A stretch of DNA of 64,000 nucleotides, taken from NCBI RefSeq assembly GCF_007858185.1, contig NZ_VFES01000009.1, forward strand, positions 124,001 to 188,000, in the 5' to 3' direction. The notes beneath the pieces are model-generated. The model saw only the letters and a program-made list of their open reading frames with translations, had not been told where the DNA came from and did not search any database. Source of the DNA: Pseudomonas grimontii (lineage in GTDB: Bacteria > Pseudomonadota > Gammaproteobacteria > Pseudomonadales > Pseudomonadaceae). The position numbers and the translations under genes were made by a program. Below are positions 63,951-64,000 of the stretch, piece after piece; the stretch's first letter is position 1, and each line of letters opens with the position of its first letter.

Positions 63951-64000
63951 ATCCAGAGCGTCTTTTCCTTAGTCTCGACAATTGTATTGAAAAATATACA

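Noticed and set aside
63960..64000. AT-rich dyad-like end (TGTATTG...TATACA)
   Set aside because: It is cut off by the window edge, so neither the spacing nor the downstream gene can be judged.

Overview
This window reads as chromosome from a Pseudomonas of the fluorescens group. The evidence is the fleQ-fleS-fleR flagellar regulators, the phhR/phhABC phenylalanine block, a P. aeruginosa-like gene order for aerobic cobalamin assembly, high-GC codon use and many copies of the fluorescens-type REP motif GGGAGGGGGCTTGC. I see no phage, IS element, CRISPR array, tRNA or rRNA. Ortholog remarks come from memory of the families, not from a search.

Region 1 (1-18997) is flagellar and lies entirely on the minus strand. 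It holds the start of fliE, the regulators fleR/fleS/fleQ, fliT-like, fliS, fliD, flaG and the flagellin fliC. A lone KAS III-like gene follows, then flgL, K, J, I, H, G and F. Three sigma-54 sites (fliE, fleSR, flgF) and one FliA site (fliC) can be read directly, and they fit the known Pseudomonas flagellar cascade.

Region 2 (19158-29351) is metabolic and envelope. It contains phhR divergent from phhA-phhB-phhC, a COG2908 metallophosphoesterase, an AraC regulator with an EamA exporter, two small proteins and a PlpD-type patatin autotransporter. Region 3 (29363-40993) holds a MarR regulator, recQ, a yecA-like gene, a DUF454 gene, a CrbS/MxtR-type symporter-kinase, rmuC and several small hypothetical genes separated by structured intergenic DNA.

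Region 4 (41140-54440) holds a FadL porin, then a minus-strand set of MarR regulator, MFS transporter, an unlisted 40-residue membrane ORF and a glutathione peroxidase. The ten-gene cobalamin cluster follows, running cobO-cobB-bluB-cbiB-cobC/D-cobQ-cobU-cobT-cobC-cobS from a cobalamin riboswitch. Most of its junctions are ATGA overlaps, but a large composite repeat separates cobQ from cobU.

Region 5 (54565-64000) holds a sorbosone-dehydrogenase-like lipoprotein, two neighbouring NlpC/P60 lipoproteins, hda, an AI-2E/PerM family membrane protein, a DUF2066 protein, purM-purN, a DUF3108 protein and a 62-residue protein.

The most interesting signals are four. First, the MarR gene has near-identical palindromes over its own -10 (an apparently leaderless promoter) and over the promoter of the downstream MFS operon. 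Second, that operon contains an overlooked 40-residue membrane protein. Third, the flagellin locus carries a solitary KAS III gene where related species have a glycosylation island. Fourth, repeats have invaded the cobalamin operon, including a REP that encodes the C-terminus of CobB.
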